41,340 nt of DNA, taken from Endotrypanum monterogeii (taxonomy: Eukaryota > Euglenozoa > Kinetoplastea > Trypanosomatida > Trypanosomatidae). Position numbers and translations under genes: made by a program. Where the stretch lies: the NCBI GenBank assembly GCA_000333855.2, contig CM007317.1:511539-552878 (forward strand). Reading direction: 5' to 3'. Below the pieces are notes generated by a model. It saw only the letters and a list, made by a program, of their open reading frames with translations, did not search any database and had not been told where the DNA came from. This document shows positions 20,097 to 30,458 of the stretch, piece by piece; position 1 is the first letter of the stretch, and every line of letters starts with the position of its first letter.

Positions 20097-20426
20097 GTGC
20101 GTTGTGGCTAATCATTGGCAGAGCCTTTGCGTTTCCCTCCGTAGCTCCCCCGTTCCCCACTCCTCCCTCCTTCACACCCTCCAGGGAATAGGAAGCAGCT
20201 GTATACAACGCCGCAGGGAAAAATAATCTTACAGCACCTTCTCACTCCGACTTACCCCCCCCCCTCTCCATTTCTCTCTCTTTCTCTCCCTCTCTTTCTT
20301 TCCTATCCATAATATCCTTTTGTCCCCCTTCCATCTGCATATTGCCATCGGGACACCCTCCTTACCCACAACACACGCGCCACCTGACATACAGGTAAAG
20401 GATCAATTGACAGGAGAAATCCGTTA

Positions 20427-20506
20427 CAGTTGCCAAAGGAAGGCCAACTGAGAGAGGGTTACCGCGAAAAGGTCCTAGTGAGGTTCTCGGTATTTACATA
20501 CGGACC
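20427..20506 (+). other. structured island, possible non-coding RNA or UTR element
   Basis: Within a non-repetitive stretch (about 20395-20530) a stem forms between CAGTTGCC (20427-20434) and GGCCAACTG (20442-20450, one bulged base). It is followed by TACCG (20460-20464) pairing with CGGTA (20488-20492), or alternatively GGTCC (20471-20475) with GGACC (20502-20506). The neighbours on both sides are low-complexity. No snoRNA boxes are evident. Confidence 0.2.
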
Positions 20507-21504
20507 TGCAGTCAACCCATCGCACTAGCGAAAATCGTACGTATTTTGCCGCTACCGCCCGCTCCTCGTCCTCCCATCCAGCTCTCCATTCAGGTGCCCT
20601 CTCCCCCCCCCTCCTCCTCACACTGGTAAACAGTATCAAGGCCCTTTCTGCAACTAGAACACAGAAAGAAAAAAAAAACCAGGCTCACACAGACACGCAA
20701 CTACACATTGCTCACTCACGTAGACAGGGCAAAGTTGCGGTCTCCTGATTTTTCTCTCTGCTGGTATCTTCATGATAGCGCATTGTGTTTTTAATTTCAT
20801 ATATCATTTCATTTTTGTATTCTTTTCTTCCCTTCTTTACCCTCCCCGCACAACATTCACGAAATTGTTGGCGTGTCTCTCTCGCGTATCTCCTCCACAA
20901 CTCTTTGACGCTCATTCCCTCTGGATTTCCATCACGCGTCTCTACCGTCTCGTTTTTTTTTTCATTCGCCCAAGTTCCCCCGACCGCTTCCTCTTTCCCT
21001 CTCTACAGCTTCTCTCTCTATAATCTCTACACAATTTTTTTTTCCCCGTTCGTTCCTCAGGTCTTCTGCTAATTTTTTTTTTTTTTTGTAACGTCTTTCC
21101 TTCTCGTCATCTTTTTTTTTGTTGTTGTTGTTGTTGCCTCCACTCCTCTCGTTCCCCTTTTCTATTTTCAGAGATTGCGGCCAAGACGTGGATCCTTCCG
21201 GGTGTCGTTTCCTGTCTCGTAGCGCTGCTCTGCTCAACTGGAGGTGCTTTGAAGTCCTCTTTTTTTGTCTACTTTTTGTTTTTTTGTTAGTTTCTCTGGT
21301 GCCTACTCAGCTTTGTCGCGACTTCCATCCCCTCTCCCACCTCCCTCGACCCATAGATTTCTCGATTTAGCTTTAGTACACGCCTCCGCGTGTGTGTGTG
21401 TGTGCAAGTCATTTCTATAAAATTGCCTTCCTTCCTCCTGTAAGGAGTGCTCGTAGGCAGCGCCCTGTTGTTGTTCTCGATTTGTCTCGTTTTCCTTAAA
21501 CATA

Positions 21505-21507
<3 letters not shown>

Positions 21508-21547
<40 letters not shown>
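21508..21547. repeat. (TA)20 tract
   Basis: The longest pure TA tract in the window, about 1.6 kb upstream of the first RRM gene. Confidence 0.95.
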
Positions 21548-21550
<3 letters not shown>

Positions 21551-22197
21551 AATCATTATTGTTTCCCTCGCCTCCTTCTTTTTGACGTGCTCAGTCTAAT
21601 CGAACGTACGCAGTTGATTTTTCTCCCTCTTGTAGTGTTGCACTCTCACTCTGTTGCGTCTGTGTCGCTCCCGCTCTGCCTGTAGACGCGGATTCAGACA
21701 CATCTTTTCGCTGGCGTTCTCTACCATTATATATATATATATATTATTTATTTAATACGTAATATATATTCATTCTACGTCACCTCCCATTCTCTGCCTC
21801 CTTTTCCTCTCTTTCATTCAAGAAAATACTTTCTCATTTCTCGGCGTCCCCTTCCCCTCTCGTTTCTCCTCTTTATAGTTTTTTTTTTTTTTTTGGCGGC
21901 TGTAAATAAATAAATAAATATATCTATATATATATTTTTTTTTCTTTTTTACTTCCTCTTCAATCGTATTACCCCCCCCCCCTTCGTTTCTTTTCGTTGT
22001 TTGTTTTATTCTCGTGGCACCGCCCTGCTATTCTGTATCTTCGACACATACGCACACAAACACCCCCACTTCTGTTTGCTTCCTGTTTTGATCAAGTACA
22101 CTGCGCGCCTCCCCCCCTTTTTCTACATCCAACCTCCCTAGCTGCATCCATCTGCTTGTGCGATCAAGAGGAGTACCCCCTCTACCCTCTCATCTTT

Positions 22198-22199
<2 letters not shown>

Positions 22200-22226
<27 letters not shown>
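22200..22226. repeat. (AT)n tract
   Basis: Thirteen AT dinucleotides within pyrimidine-rich spacer. Confidence 0.95.
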
Positions 22227-22231
<5 letters not shown>

Positions 22232-23107
22232 ATTTCCTATACCTCTTCGCCCCACCTTCCTTCCATTGATTGTGTGCTCTGTGACTCACCTCTACCGCTT
22301 CCTCTTCCTTTTTTTTTTTGAGGGGTGTGTGTGTATTGCTATTTCTTGTTCGCCCTTTCACTTTGCTTCTCCGCCATCGTGCACTCTCCCTTCCGTTGAG
22401 TGTTTTTTTTTTCTTTTTTTCTGCACCAGCTTTCTCGCTTTGACAAGTCAAGACGTGCGCTCAACTGACAGAAGTCACGCACACACATTTAATTCGTCGA
22501 TTTTTCCGCCACCTTTTCTATGGAAGAACGTGAGCAGCAGGACCAGAGGACATTTTTTATTATTTGAGGGAAGCGACTTTTCTTTATTCGTAAAAAAAAA
22601 GGAAATTTTTTAAATTTTTGTTTGTTTGGAGTGTGCGCTCGTATCTTTTGCTTTTCTCTTCTCCAGTGATGAGGGGAACGACTGCTCACGTTTAGAATAT
22701 TTTTTTTTTAGGATTCCCACCCGCTTCCCGGTTTCTGTAGTCTCATATATATTTTTGTGTCAAGTTTTGATCTCCTGCTGTTCATTGTCTCACCACGCTA
22801 TAAAAAAAAAAAAAACTATTTGTTTGAAATTATTTTGGCGCTCACGTCCTGTCTCCTCCCATATTTACATATTTATTTCTTGATTTTTTTTTTTCGCTCT
22901 CGCTTCTCCCCGGCCGTGTCCTTTTCTGTGTTCCCACTCCCACGGTCTCTGCCTAGCCCTCTTGACACAGGTAGACCTGCATGGGAGGATCAGCTGTCAG
23001 CCAACACTCACGTGTCGTTTTTCGTTGAAAAGGGTAAGTAGTGGCGGTTCGGCGCTCTTACCAGCATCTCAGGTAACTGCATGGGCGTGTGGGGGAGACG
23101 TAGAGAG

Positions 23108-23122
23108 TTTTTTTTGTTTTAG
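23108..23122 (+). promoter_or_regulatory. probable trans-splice acceptor of the first RRM gene
   Basis: A near-pure T tract (23108-23120, one G) ends in AG at 23121-23122. It gives a 53-nt 5' UTR without an upstream ATG. A later CACAG at 23192-23196 abuts an in-frame ATG at 23197 and could give a protein shorter by seven residues. Confidence 0.6.
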
Positions 23123-23138
23123 GTAATAAAGAAAATTA

Positions 23139-23164
23139 ATATATATATATATATATATATATAT
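23139..23164. repeat. (AT)13 tract in the predicted 5' UTR of the first RRM gene
   Basis: It ends only 11 nt before the ATG and fills half of the predicted leader, so repeat length would directly change the leader. Confidence 0.95.
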
Positions 23165-23175
23165 TTCTTTCAAAT

Positions 23176-25245
23176 ATGAATAACTTTTCTACACAGATGA
23201 GTTCGCCCGCGCTGCCACCGCGGCAGCGACAGCAGTCACAAGTCGCGCCGTCGCATCCGCGGCTTCACAGACAACCGCACGCCACTGCAAGTGAGGGTTT
23301 TGGGAGCCAGGGCATGCAAGGTGCGTCGGTATGGAATCTTAATGCCAATGAGTATCCACAGTGGTCAGACACACGCACTGGCAACGGAAGAACTGAGATC
23401 ACCAACACCACAGCAGCAACAACAGCAGCGAAGCAGCTATGGTCAACTATTACAAGCTTGTATAGCACGTCCCCGGCACCCGACGTACCGTCCCTGGATA
23501 CCAGCGGTGTGCACAGTATACATGGAATGAGCCAGCACACAGTGCAGCACACGTTCCAACGTCTCTGCAATGTGCCCGTGCAATCATACGAGCGTGTGGG
23601 GCTTATCACAACGCCTCTCGCCAATTCTTCCCCAACCCTGCCGCCGCAGCGACAGCAGCCGTTGCCGGCCCCTTTTCTCAGTGGAGAGCCGCTTCTCGTG
23701 TACTTCAACGGTACGTCTTACGAGCCTCTCACGATGACTGAAGTCAGCACGACGTCGAAGCCGGCCGACGTCAATCAACCGCAATACTTCAACACGGGAT
23801 ATCGCACCCTCTACAACCCGTCAGGCACAGGCGGTTGTATAAAGAATGCTATTCGAGTCTCGACGTCGTCTCAGCAGCATCCGCGGCAGAAACTTCAGAC
23901 TTCCACTAACGCGTGGGCCTCCGCCGCCGCTACTTCCACTGCGCGGCTATCCACCTTTACCTCCTCCTCCACACAATCCTCGAGAGCCACCACCTCCACA
24001 GATCATACATGGCAGATCTGTGGTGACACCGTGTCTACACCGCCGGATGCCAGCTTGCCCCCAGCCCTATCAAGCGAAGCTTTGCCTGTCTCGAGCAACA
24101 CGCGGAAAAATCGCTTCCTCCTGCCGCAGTACTCACGAACTGGACAGCCCAGCTCGGTTACGGCACAGCCGACCGCACACGCTATTGTGATTGGGCGCCC
24201 CTCCATGAGCAGGGGCACAGCATCCATTGCACAGCCTTCCACAGAAAGGGTGTACGCACCACTCCACTACATACCAGACACCAACGCGTCTAGTCTTTCG
24301 GGTACAACATACTACTTTGAAACAGTGCAAGGTGAAGACGGTCTCGGAAATAACTCCGAGCCCTCGTATTCATTACCGCTCGCTATCTCGTCGCGGCAAC
24401 CACCACAACTTGAAGAATATAAGATTCGATCAGCTGAGGATCAACAACCACCGCAACTTTATTCTCGTCTGATCGCGCACAACGCCCAAATGAACCTTTT
24501 TTCCCCCTCTGCAACGGCCCCTGGAGCTATGGCGCTGTCATCTTCTTCCTTGATTAGCGGCGTGGCGTCCTTGACGTCGCTTCACTCGAGCGCAGCAGGC
24601 GCCGTGCGAAGCAGGGAGCTGTTGAGGACCCCCAACGCAGACTCGAGCAACTACAGCGACCTGAGTAGCTGGAACCAACAGCCACCTGCGACGAACACAG
24701 CCCAACCCTCGATTCACGCACGAAACACCACAGCACCGGCCGCACATCAAACCTCACCCCAGCAGCCACAGTCCTCTTCCAAACCACCGCCCCAGGAGCG
24801 TGGCATCGCACGACGCAACCGCGACAGGGCTGTGCTTTTTGTTGGGCAGTTAAACTATGAGGCAACGGAGGCGGATGTGTCACAGGTCTTCTCTTGCTAC
24901 GGCAAGCCACTCAGTGTTATGGTACTGAAAGATAAGGGAAAGGCGGCAAAGAAGGGCGGTGCTGGCGCTACGGCAGTGCATCGAAAAGTGGGTGGGTCAG
25001 CCTTTGTCACGTATGCCACCACGTTGGAGGCCGACTCGGCGATCATGGCGCTTCACGGTCGGTACAGCGCCAAAGATGATGATCTCGAAAATGCAGACGA
25101 ATCTAAATATCTGCAGGTGAGCTACGGTCAGCAGACGGGGCTGATCTCAAAATTTGGCATGATGCACGCTGAGAAGCTACATGCGTCGAAGCCGGAGAAC
25201 CCGATTCCCTTTCTCTCAAAAGGTTGCAACAAAGAAGATTTGTGA
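23176..25245 (+). CDS. RNA-binding protein with C-terminal CELF-like RRM and long disordered N-terminus
   Basis: A 689-residue protein. Residues 1-548 are low-complexity, rich in Gln, Ser, Thr and Pro, typical of disordered regions in RNA-granule proteins. An RRM spans about 551-655: RNP2 is VLFVGQLNY (553-561) and RNP1 is GGSAFVTY (606-613). RNP2 keeps its aromatic residue; RNP1 has Ser where Phe/Tyr usually stacks on RNA. The sequence pattern (LFVGQ, FVTY, then a QVSY segment) is closest to RRM1 of the CELF/Bruno type. The C-terminus ends with a PENPIPF segment. Its RRM and C-terminal motif are shared with the gene at 29829, indicating a duplication. The likely role is mRNA binding and control of stability or translation, the main level of gene control in these organisms; targets are unknown. 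The start is the first ATG after a strong acceptor. Confidence 0.92.
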   Translation: MNNFSTQMSSPALPPRQRQQSQVAPSHPRLHRQPHATASEGFGSQGMQGASVWNLNANEYPQWSDTRTGNGRTEITNTTAATTAAKQLWSTITSLYSTSPAPDVPSLDTSGVHSIHGMSQHTVQHTFQRLCNVPVQSYERVGLITTPLANSSPTLPPQRQQPLPAPFLSGEPLLVYFNGTSYEPLTMTEVSTTSKPADVNQPQYFNTGYRTLYNPSGTGGCIKNAIRVSTSSQQHPRQKLQTSTNAWASAAATSTARLSTFTSSSTQSSRATTSTDHTWQICGDTVSTPPDASLPPALSSEALPVSSNTRKNRFLLPQYSRTGQPSSVTAQPTAHAIVIGRPSMSRGTASIAQPSTERVYAPLHYIPDTNASSLSGTTYYFETVQGEDGLGNNSEPSYSLPLAISSRQPPQLEEYKIRSAEDQQPPQLYSRLIAHNAQMNLFSPSATAPGAMALSSSSLISGVASLTSLHSSAAGAVRSRELLRTPNADSSNYSDLSSWNQQPPATNTAQPSIHARNTTAPAAHQTSPQQPQSSSKPPPQERGIARRNRDRAVLFVGQLNYEATEADVSQVFSCYGKPLSVMVLKDKGKAAKKGGAGATAVHRKVGGSAFVTYATTLEADSAIMALHGRYSAKDDDLENADESKYLQVSYGQQTGLISKFGMMHAEKLHASKPENPIPFLSKGCNKEDL

Positions 25246-25633
25246 AACACACAAGACCCAACCAATAATTTCGACCGATGCTGGTGGCGGCGGCGGCGGT
25301 GGTGAAGCAGTAGCCAGAGGTGGTGAGTGGGAGCTTAGGCAGAGGCACAGCATTTCAAACAAAAGTGTGTGAGTGGGCCACCCACCAATATATATATATA
25401 TATATTCTCTTCCCCTCTACTTGGTGCACTATTTCGCCTCCCCTTCCTCCTCGGAGTGTTAACAATACTGGAGGATGTATTTAAAAAAAAAAAGGAGGAA
25501 GATCGGAGGGGAGAGTGGCTAGGTCTTGGAGGTACGCGATTCATGGAAGCGGAAAGAAGCTATCAAGCAACAGAAATATAATTCCCCAACCTTAATTTGT
25601 GTGTGTGTGCGTGTCGTTCCCTCTTTTGCAGTA

Positions 25634-25684
25634 ATGAAGCGCTCAATCATCCCGGGAAGCGAACACGATGTATACCGTGAATAG
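25634..25684 (+). other. micro-ORF, 16 codons, after a strong acceptor-like site
   Basis: The pyrimidine tract CGTTCCCTCTTTTGCAG ends at 25631, three bases before an ATG. The short frame (MKRSIIPGSEHDVYRE) is non-repetitive. It may be an upstream ORF of an alternatively processed transcript, or chance. Confidence 0.15.
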
Positions 25685-25778
25685 AGATGGTGCTGCACTC
25701 ACTCACTGGTGTTGTTTCCTTGTCGGCAGAACTTCATCCTCTTTTTTTTCCTCCCTCCTTTAGATTATCTCAGAGGTG

Positions 25779-25841
25779 ATGACGTCTCCGAGCACACAAC
25801 GGCCCGTCGAGGGCAAACAGAGTCTGCTAGAAGATAAGTAA
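25779..25841 (+). other. micro-ORF, 20 codons, ending in a GTAAGT motif
   Basis: A pyrimidine tract (25740-25761) ends in AG at 25762-25763; the ATG follows 16 nt later. The frame begins MTSPSTQRPVEGK and is of ordinary composition. Its TAA lies inside GTAAGT (25838-25843), a perfect 5'-splice-site consensus. Pyrimidine-AG sites follow at 25889-25890 and 25909-25910. No long downstream frame joins it. Confidence 0.15.
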
Positions 25842-25957
25842 GTCCCTCCTCCCTTTATGCCCTCTCCCCTTCCCCTCATCCTACTACTAGAGCCACTTCA
25901 TTTTATACAGCGGATACTGCAACAATACTTCGGTTCCTCTCACTTTGAATAACGTAC

Positions 25958-25997
<40 letters not shown>

Positions 25998-27371
25998 ACG
26001 CGTGTCTCGTTGATGAATATGGCCCTCTCCTCCGTATTCCATATTTGCCCTCCCTCTTTTTCTTCTAAACCCGATCGCTGCTTTTTAATGCACCCTCTCC
26101 TCTCCTCTCCTCTCCTCCATATTTTCTTCATATTGCCTCTTAATCTGCTCTTGACTATTTCCTTGCTTCTTCTTGATGGCTTTCGCTACTATCATCCCTC
26201 CTCCTCTTTTTCCCCATAGCACCGCATTTTGTATTCTCTTTTTGTTTATTTCTTTGTTGTTGCTCTATGACGGTGTTTCATATTTTCGTTTTTAAATCAT
26301 GTTCGACGTCGTTGCACGTGAGTGCTCTAGTGTCGACGCTCTTCACCCATCCAAACTCTCCCTCCTTCCCTCCTTCTCATCTTCCCCCCCCTCCCCCCTC
26401 TCCCTTTCGCGCACACGAACACACACGTATGATTGTAATGCCACCTTTCTATACGCTTACCCTGGTATTTTTTTATTACTAGTATTTTTCTTTTTTCTTT
26501 AAAAAAAAATTTGAACGCCTCGACCGATCGCCCATTCTTTGCGTGCTCTCGACTCCTGCTCGTTACCACTCCTCCTACCGTGCACTCGACCTGGCCCGGA
26601 TCACACCGGCGCTTCGAGGTATCCCTGCATATACCTCATCATACTTTTTTTCTCCGCATCTTTCTTCCTTCATTTGTGATTAGATGACTTTCTTGCTCCG
26701 TTTGTCCCTATGTGTGTGTGCGTGTGTGTGTATGTGTGAGGGATTGGATGGGTGTGCTTTACGTGCTTTCTACGCTGCGTACATGCCCCTGCATATCATG
26801 CCTCAGATTGCGTTCTCTTGGGGCTACTTCTGTCCTCTATCTTTTGGTATTTTTTTACCGCTCTCCAGCACATCGCTTCCCTCTTTTTTTTTTCCAATGT
26901 GTACTCTGATGGAATGTTGCGGGTAAGTTGGGGAAAGGTCTACGTGCTCCGACATGTGACACTTTTGTGAGTTGATCTACTCTGTAAGTGTATTTTTTTT
27001 TTTTTTTTTTGAGGGGTGAGTATGTGCATCAGCCGCATCTTTCCCCTGCTTTCCCACTTCGCTCCAACATTCATGAGAGTGTATCGCTTTCTTTCCCCAC
27101 CCTCTTATTTATTTTGACATTTTTTTTTTTTTTTACCGCCTCCATTCATCCGAGTTAATTGTGTTTGGGAGATTGGCGGCAGAAGATGCGACTATTCTAT
27201 TGCCGAATGCCCCCCCCCTCCCTCTCCCCTCTGTCCCCATGGTTCCTCCGTGTGGTGGAAGGGAACAGAGTTGCGCATCCTGCGTCACCCGCCATTGGGA
27301 TGTTCTCCTCCTCACTAGACTCCACCTATGCAGCTTGTCACCCCCCTTCCTCTTCTTTTCACTTACACAGC

Positions 27372-27416
27372 TCTCAAGCGCTGCTTGAGATGTGTGCCTC
27401 CTCATTGTCGAGGAGG
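27372..27416 (+). other. two adjacent perfect hairpins
   Basis: TCTCAAGC pairs with GCTTGAGA (27372-27379 with 27383-27390, loop GCT). Six bases later CCTCCTC pairs with GAGGAGG (27397-27403 with 27410-27416, loop ATTGTC). Both stems are perfect, and they lie in an island of ordinary composition in the spacer between the RRM genes. A UTR regulatory structure or small RNA is possible. Confidence 0.4.
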
Positions 27417-28320
27417 AAGACTAGGGCGGGCTCGAGGTGCTCCAGAAGGACCCAGGGCACAGTGCTTGGTGTTCGACCTCTCCCTTTCGTCTAGATTTCG
27501 AAGGTACTCCCGGGGGTCTATCCCAGGGGTCTTGGACCTCCTCCCCCCCCCCCGGAACTCGGTTCCCTTCATGCGTTGTTGCGCGGGGGTACACAGCACC
27601 CTCCTCACAATCTCATTCAACCTCAATGTGTCTCATCTATTTTGTTCTGGTCCTTTACACGTGCGTTTGTGTGTGTGTGTGGACGCTGACCGCTTCGCTC
27701 GACCTCTTTTCCTTCTCTTTTATGGCGTGTCACCTTGAATGGATGCGCACACACACCTCAACCACTCACTCCCTAATGCTATCGCTTTGCTTTGTGTTCT
27801 CGCTATCTCATACCTTTTCTGGGAGTTTATGAATGAGTGTAGATCCTCCGTACACTGGAATGCTCTTGCCCCCCCCCGCTTTTTCTTTTTGCTCCATTAC
27901 GGTATATTCTTTTATATAAATATAAAGTGAAGGACAAAATTTGCCCTTGAGTAGTGTGGGATTGGCGGGGGGGGGTCTGAGCACTGCTGAGGAGGGAGAT
28001 AGTAAATATTTACATTTATATATTTATATCTGCCCCACCTCCCTACCCCCCGCTCCCTTCCTGCTCCCTTCCTGCTCAAGGAACAGTCGCGTCACACCGA
28101 CCACCGCCGCCGCTCTGTTTTCATTCACATCGTCAGGCTCGTGTACTGGACAAGTCTGGACAACTACAATTAGGTGCGGTCTATACGGTTGAAGGAAGGG
28201 GGAGATGGGAGGGGGGCGAGAGAAACGCTACACCTCCTTTATTCCACCTACCCTAGCGCTCAAGGGATAGAAGCCTGATATTCCTCTCTTTTTTTTTGAT
28301 CGTATGGAGAATGTATGTAC

Positions 28321-28321
28321 T

Positions 28322-28364
<43 letters not shown>
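28321..28364. repeat. compound (TA)n(TG)n tract
   Basis: About 13 TA dinucleotides pass without a break into about nine TG dinucleotides. Confidence 0.95.
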
Positions 28365-29676
28365 CCTTGGAGGGAGGAGGGGGGTCCTTCTCGAGGTCGT
28401 GACCACGATTACCACCTTTTTCGTATAAAAGCTTTTTCTCTGTCCCTTCATTGTTCTCTGTTCCCCCCCCCCTTCGCTGGCCTGTGTGACTCCCCTCCAG
28501 ATGTTCTCCACCTCGCCCTGACGATCGTCTTTTTTTTGTTTTGGTGCATGCAAGCTGATTCCGTTAGCCGCTCGCTACCGTCACTTTTTTTTTCCTCTCC
28601 CCCTCATCGTCTGTGTTTTTTTTGTTGTTTTTCTATTCGTTGGTTTTATTGTGTTTTCGTCGACACATTCCCTCGCTCGCCTTCTCGACGATCTCCGAAG
28701 TGAGCACCGGACAAAAATAAACACGAATGAACTCAATAAATGAAAACAAGAAGAATTGCCAGCGGGGACCTCAGCGAAAGAGTCCGTATCTCGCACACGC
28801 ACACACACCTACCTCATACCTGCTCAACTCGGACTATCCAGCTCTACCTGGGTTCACTCCGTAGATTCAGTATTCCGCGGACAGCTACTGGCACACAAGG
28901 ACACGGTGGATGTGGACTTCTGTCTGAGTAGGGGCTGCCGTTGTCTTCAAAAGGATGACTCTCCATATCTGTACGGAAGTAAAAAAGGAAAATAAATAGA
29001 TGTATGAAATATATATCTGAAATGCAAGGCCGAACATCTAGCTGGCTCTCTCCTGTGTGTTGCTGAGGGTTGCATGTGTGTCGATGTCTGAATGAAACCC
29101 CCTGTTGCACTTTTTATTCACTCTCCTCGCCGTTGATCCCTCACTTCACCGAAAGATATCACCACCCACCCCGCGAATACACATTCTCCTACAAGTCTCT
29201 ACCGTGGACTAAACGCAACGCTCACACTTCTTGGAGATTCTTTTCTTCTGCGGTTCCTTTTCATTGCACGTGCAGCATTGCAGTGTATTTTCTCTCTCGC
29301 TCTCTTTCTCTCTTTTTTTTTCTTTTTTTCTTCCTTCCTTCTTTCCTTCCTTCCTTCCTCCTACCCACCCTGTCTCCCTCGAGCGCTCTATCGATTTCAC
29401 ACAAGTGCGCACGGCCTCACTCCTCCATCACCTCTTTTCCCTCTCCTCGTAAGCTTAAGCTATCCCCCTCCCCCTCCCCACTCCCCCCACTCCCCCAATC
29501 AACCCTTTCGATCTTTTCTCCTCGAAAACAGAAAAAAAAGAAAACGTGCGCTTTTTCAGACCTCGACCGATAAACTTTACTTACAAGATTTATCTACGTG
29601 ATCGCCCTCCATTATATGGATTGACGATACAACTGCAAGCGACATATATACATCTATATACATATACAGATACATC

Positions 29677-29715
<39 letters not shown>

Positions 29716-29716
29716 A
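29677..29716. repeat. compound (TA)n(TG)n tract
   Basis: TA dinucleotides followed by TG dinucleotides and then TATG repeats, about 110 nt upstream of the second RRM gene's start and outside its predicted leader. Confidence 0.95.
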
Positions 29717-29766
29717 TGTATGTATGTGTATTAATTCGATTTAAATAGGAAAAAAAAAAGGAAACG

Positions 29767-29810
29767 TCTTTCCCCCTCCCCCTTGTTAGACTTCCCTTCC
29801 CCGACGCAAG
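29767..29810 (+). promoter_or_regulatory. probable trans-splice acceptor(s) of the second RRM gene
   Basis: A C/T-rich tract ends in GTTAG (AG at 29788-29789), and a second CT-rich segment ends in GCAAG (AG at 29809-29810). Either gives a very short leader of 18-39 nt without an upstream ATG. Confidence 0.6.
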
Positions 29811-29828
29811 CAAACATTTAAGTGAATA

Positions 29829-30458
29829 ATGTATGTCCAGCCTGTCGGTCAACCCATGGGTCAACCACTCGTGCCCGCTCCAATGATGAGCAGCGCCTAC
29901 CCAGTCCACGCGATTCCCGTCATGCAGCAGCAGCTCATCTACACGACACAGCCGATGATGACGCAACAGCCCATGGTGCAGGCGATTCCAGCCGGGACAC
30001 CGATGTACCAGATAGCGCAGCCACGTCGGCAAAAAAACAAGGGTAACGCTGTGCTGTTTGTAGGGCAGCTGAACTACGATGTGACGGAGAAAGATGTGCG
30101 CGATCTTTTTTCTCTCTACGGACATGTTGTGAACGTAGTGCTGCTCAAGGACACGAAGCGCACCAGCATCAAAGGGACATCTCAGCAAAGTAAGAACAGC
30201 AAACACGTCGTTGGTAGCTCTGCCTTTGTAACTTACCCAACGACCCTGGAGGCCGACCTAGCTATCATGTCCCTGCACAATCGTTTTTGTATGGACAACC
30301 GCGACAAGCCCGTGCAGGTGTCTTACTGCCAGAAGACAGATATCATATCAGATTTCGGCTACCGCCATGCACTCCAGCTGCATTCCGAGAACCCTGCCAA
30401 CCCGATTCCCACCATTACCCCTCCCCCTTCGGTCGCCTATGCTATCAAGTTTGCGTAA
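29829..30458 (+). CDS. small RNA-binding protein with single CELF-like RRM
   Basis: A 209-residue protein, paralogue of the gene ending at 25245. Residues 1-66 are Pro/Gln/Met-rich (MGQP, QQQ and MTQQPM patches). The RRM is at about 73-162: RNP2 VLFVGQLNY (75-83), RNP1 GSSAFVTY (129-136), and a later VQVSY segment. As in the paralogue, RNP1 lacks the usual aromatic at its third position. The segment TTLEAD and the C-terminal PANPIP are shared with the paralogue, which differs mainly in a 480-residue longer N-terminus and in loop lengths. The start is firm: an in-frame TGA lies two codons upstream and the acceptor is within 40 nt. A role in binding mRNA is expected for the family; targets are not predictable. 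It is the last conventional gene in the window. Confidence 0.93.
   Translation: MYVQPVGQPMGQPLVPAPMMSSAYPVHAIPVMQQQLIYTTQPMMTQQPMVQAIPAGTPMYQIAQPRRQKNKGNAVLFVGQLNYDVTEKDVRDLFSLYGHVVNVVLLKDTKRTSIKGTSQQSKNSKHVVGSSAFVTYPTTLEADLAIMSLHNRFCMDNRDKPVQVSYCQKTDIISDFGYRHALQLHSENPANPIPTITPPPSVAYAIKFA

Larger units (their letters stand above)
19283..23107. other. long spacer upstream of the first RRM gene
   Basis: About 3.8 kb, mostly pyrimidine-rich with T, C and G homopolymers, a (GTT)n run near 21119-21136, and (TA)n tracts at 21508-21547, 21728-21743 and 22200-22226. Islands of ordinary complexity occur at 19800-20210, 20395-20530 and 22971-23035; the first two are described separately. The third follows a pyrimidine tract ending CACAG (22970) and stops at an AAGGGTAAGT sequence. 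No conventional gene is seen. Confidence 0.55.
25246..29766. other. 4.5-kb spacer between the two RRM genes
   Basis: It includes a short (GGC)n run near 25285-25300 in the 3' UTR of the upstream gene, (TA)n at 25388-25405 and 25963-25993, TCTCC repeats near 26096-26115, and CTTC repeats near 29331-29358. Many T, C and GT tracts make up most of the rest. Non-repetitive islands occur at 25620-25845, 27140-27620 and 28690-28985. The last holds a 63-codon frame (28740-28931) with a His/Thr repeat from a CA tract; it is not convincing. No conventional gene is seen. Confidence 0.55.

Noticed and set aside
19885..20208. Reverse-strand frame of 107 codons
   Set aside because: Ends in Lys runs from homopolymers; all convincing genes are on the + strand and no acceptor precedes it on the reverse strand.
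22669..22690. GTGATGA motif like a snoRNA C box (also at 25776)
   Set aside because: No CTGA D box or terminal stem at suitable spacing.
23176..30458. Identification of the RRM pair as trypanosomatid UBP1/UBP2
   Set aside because: The RNP motifs and flanks (LFVGQLNY, FVTY, QVSY) do not fit what is known of the UBP RRM and look more like CELF RRM1.
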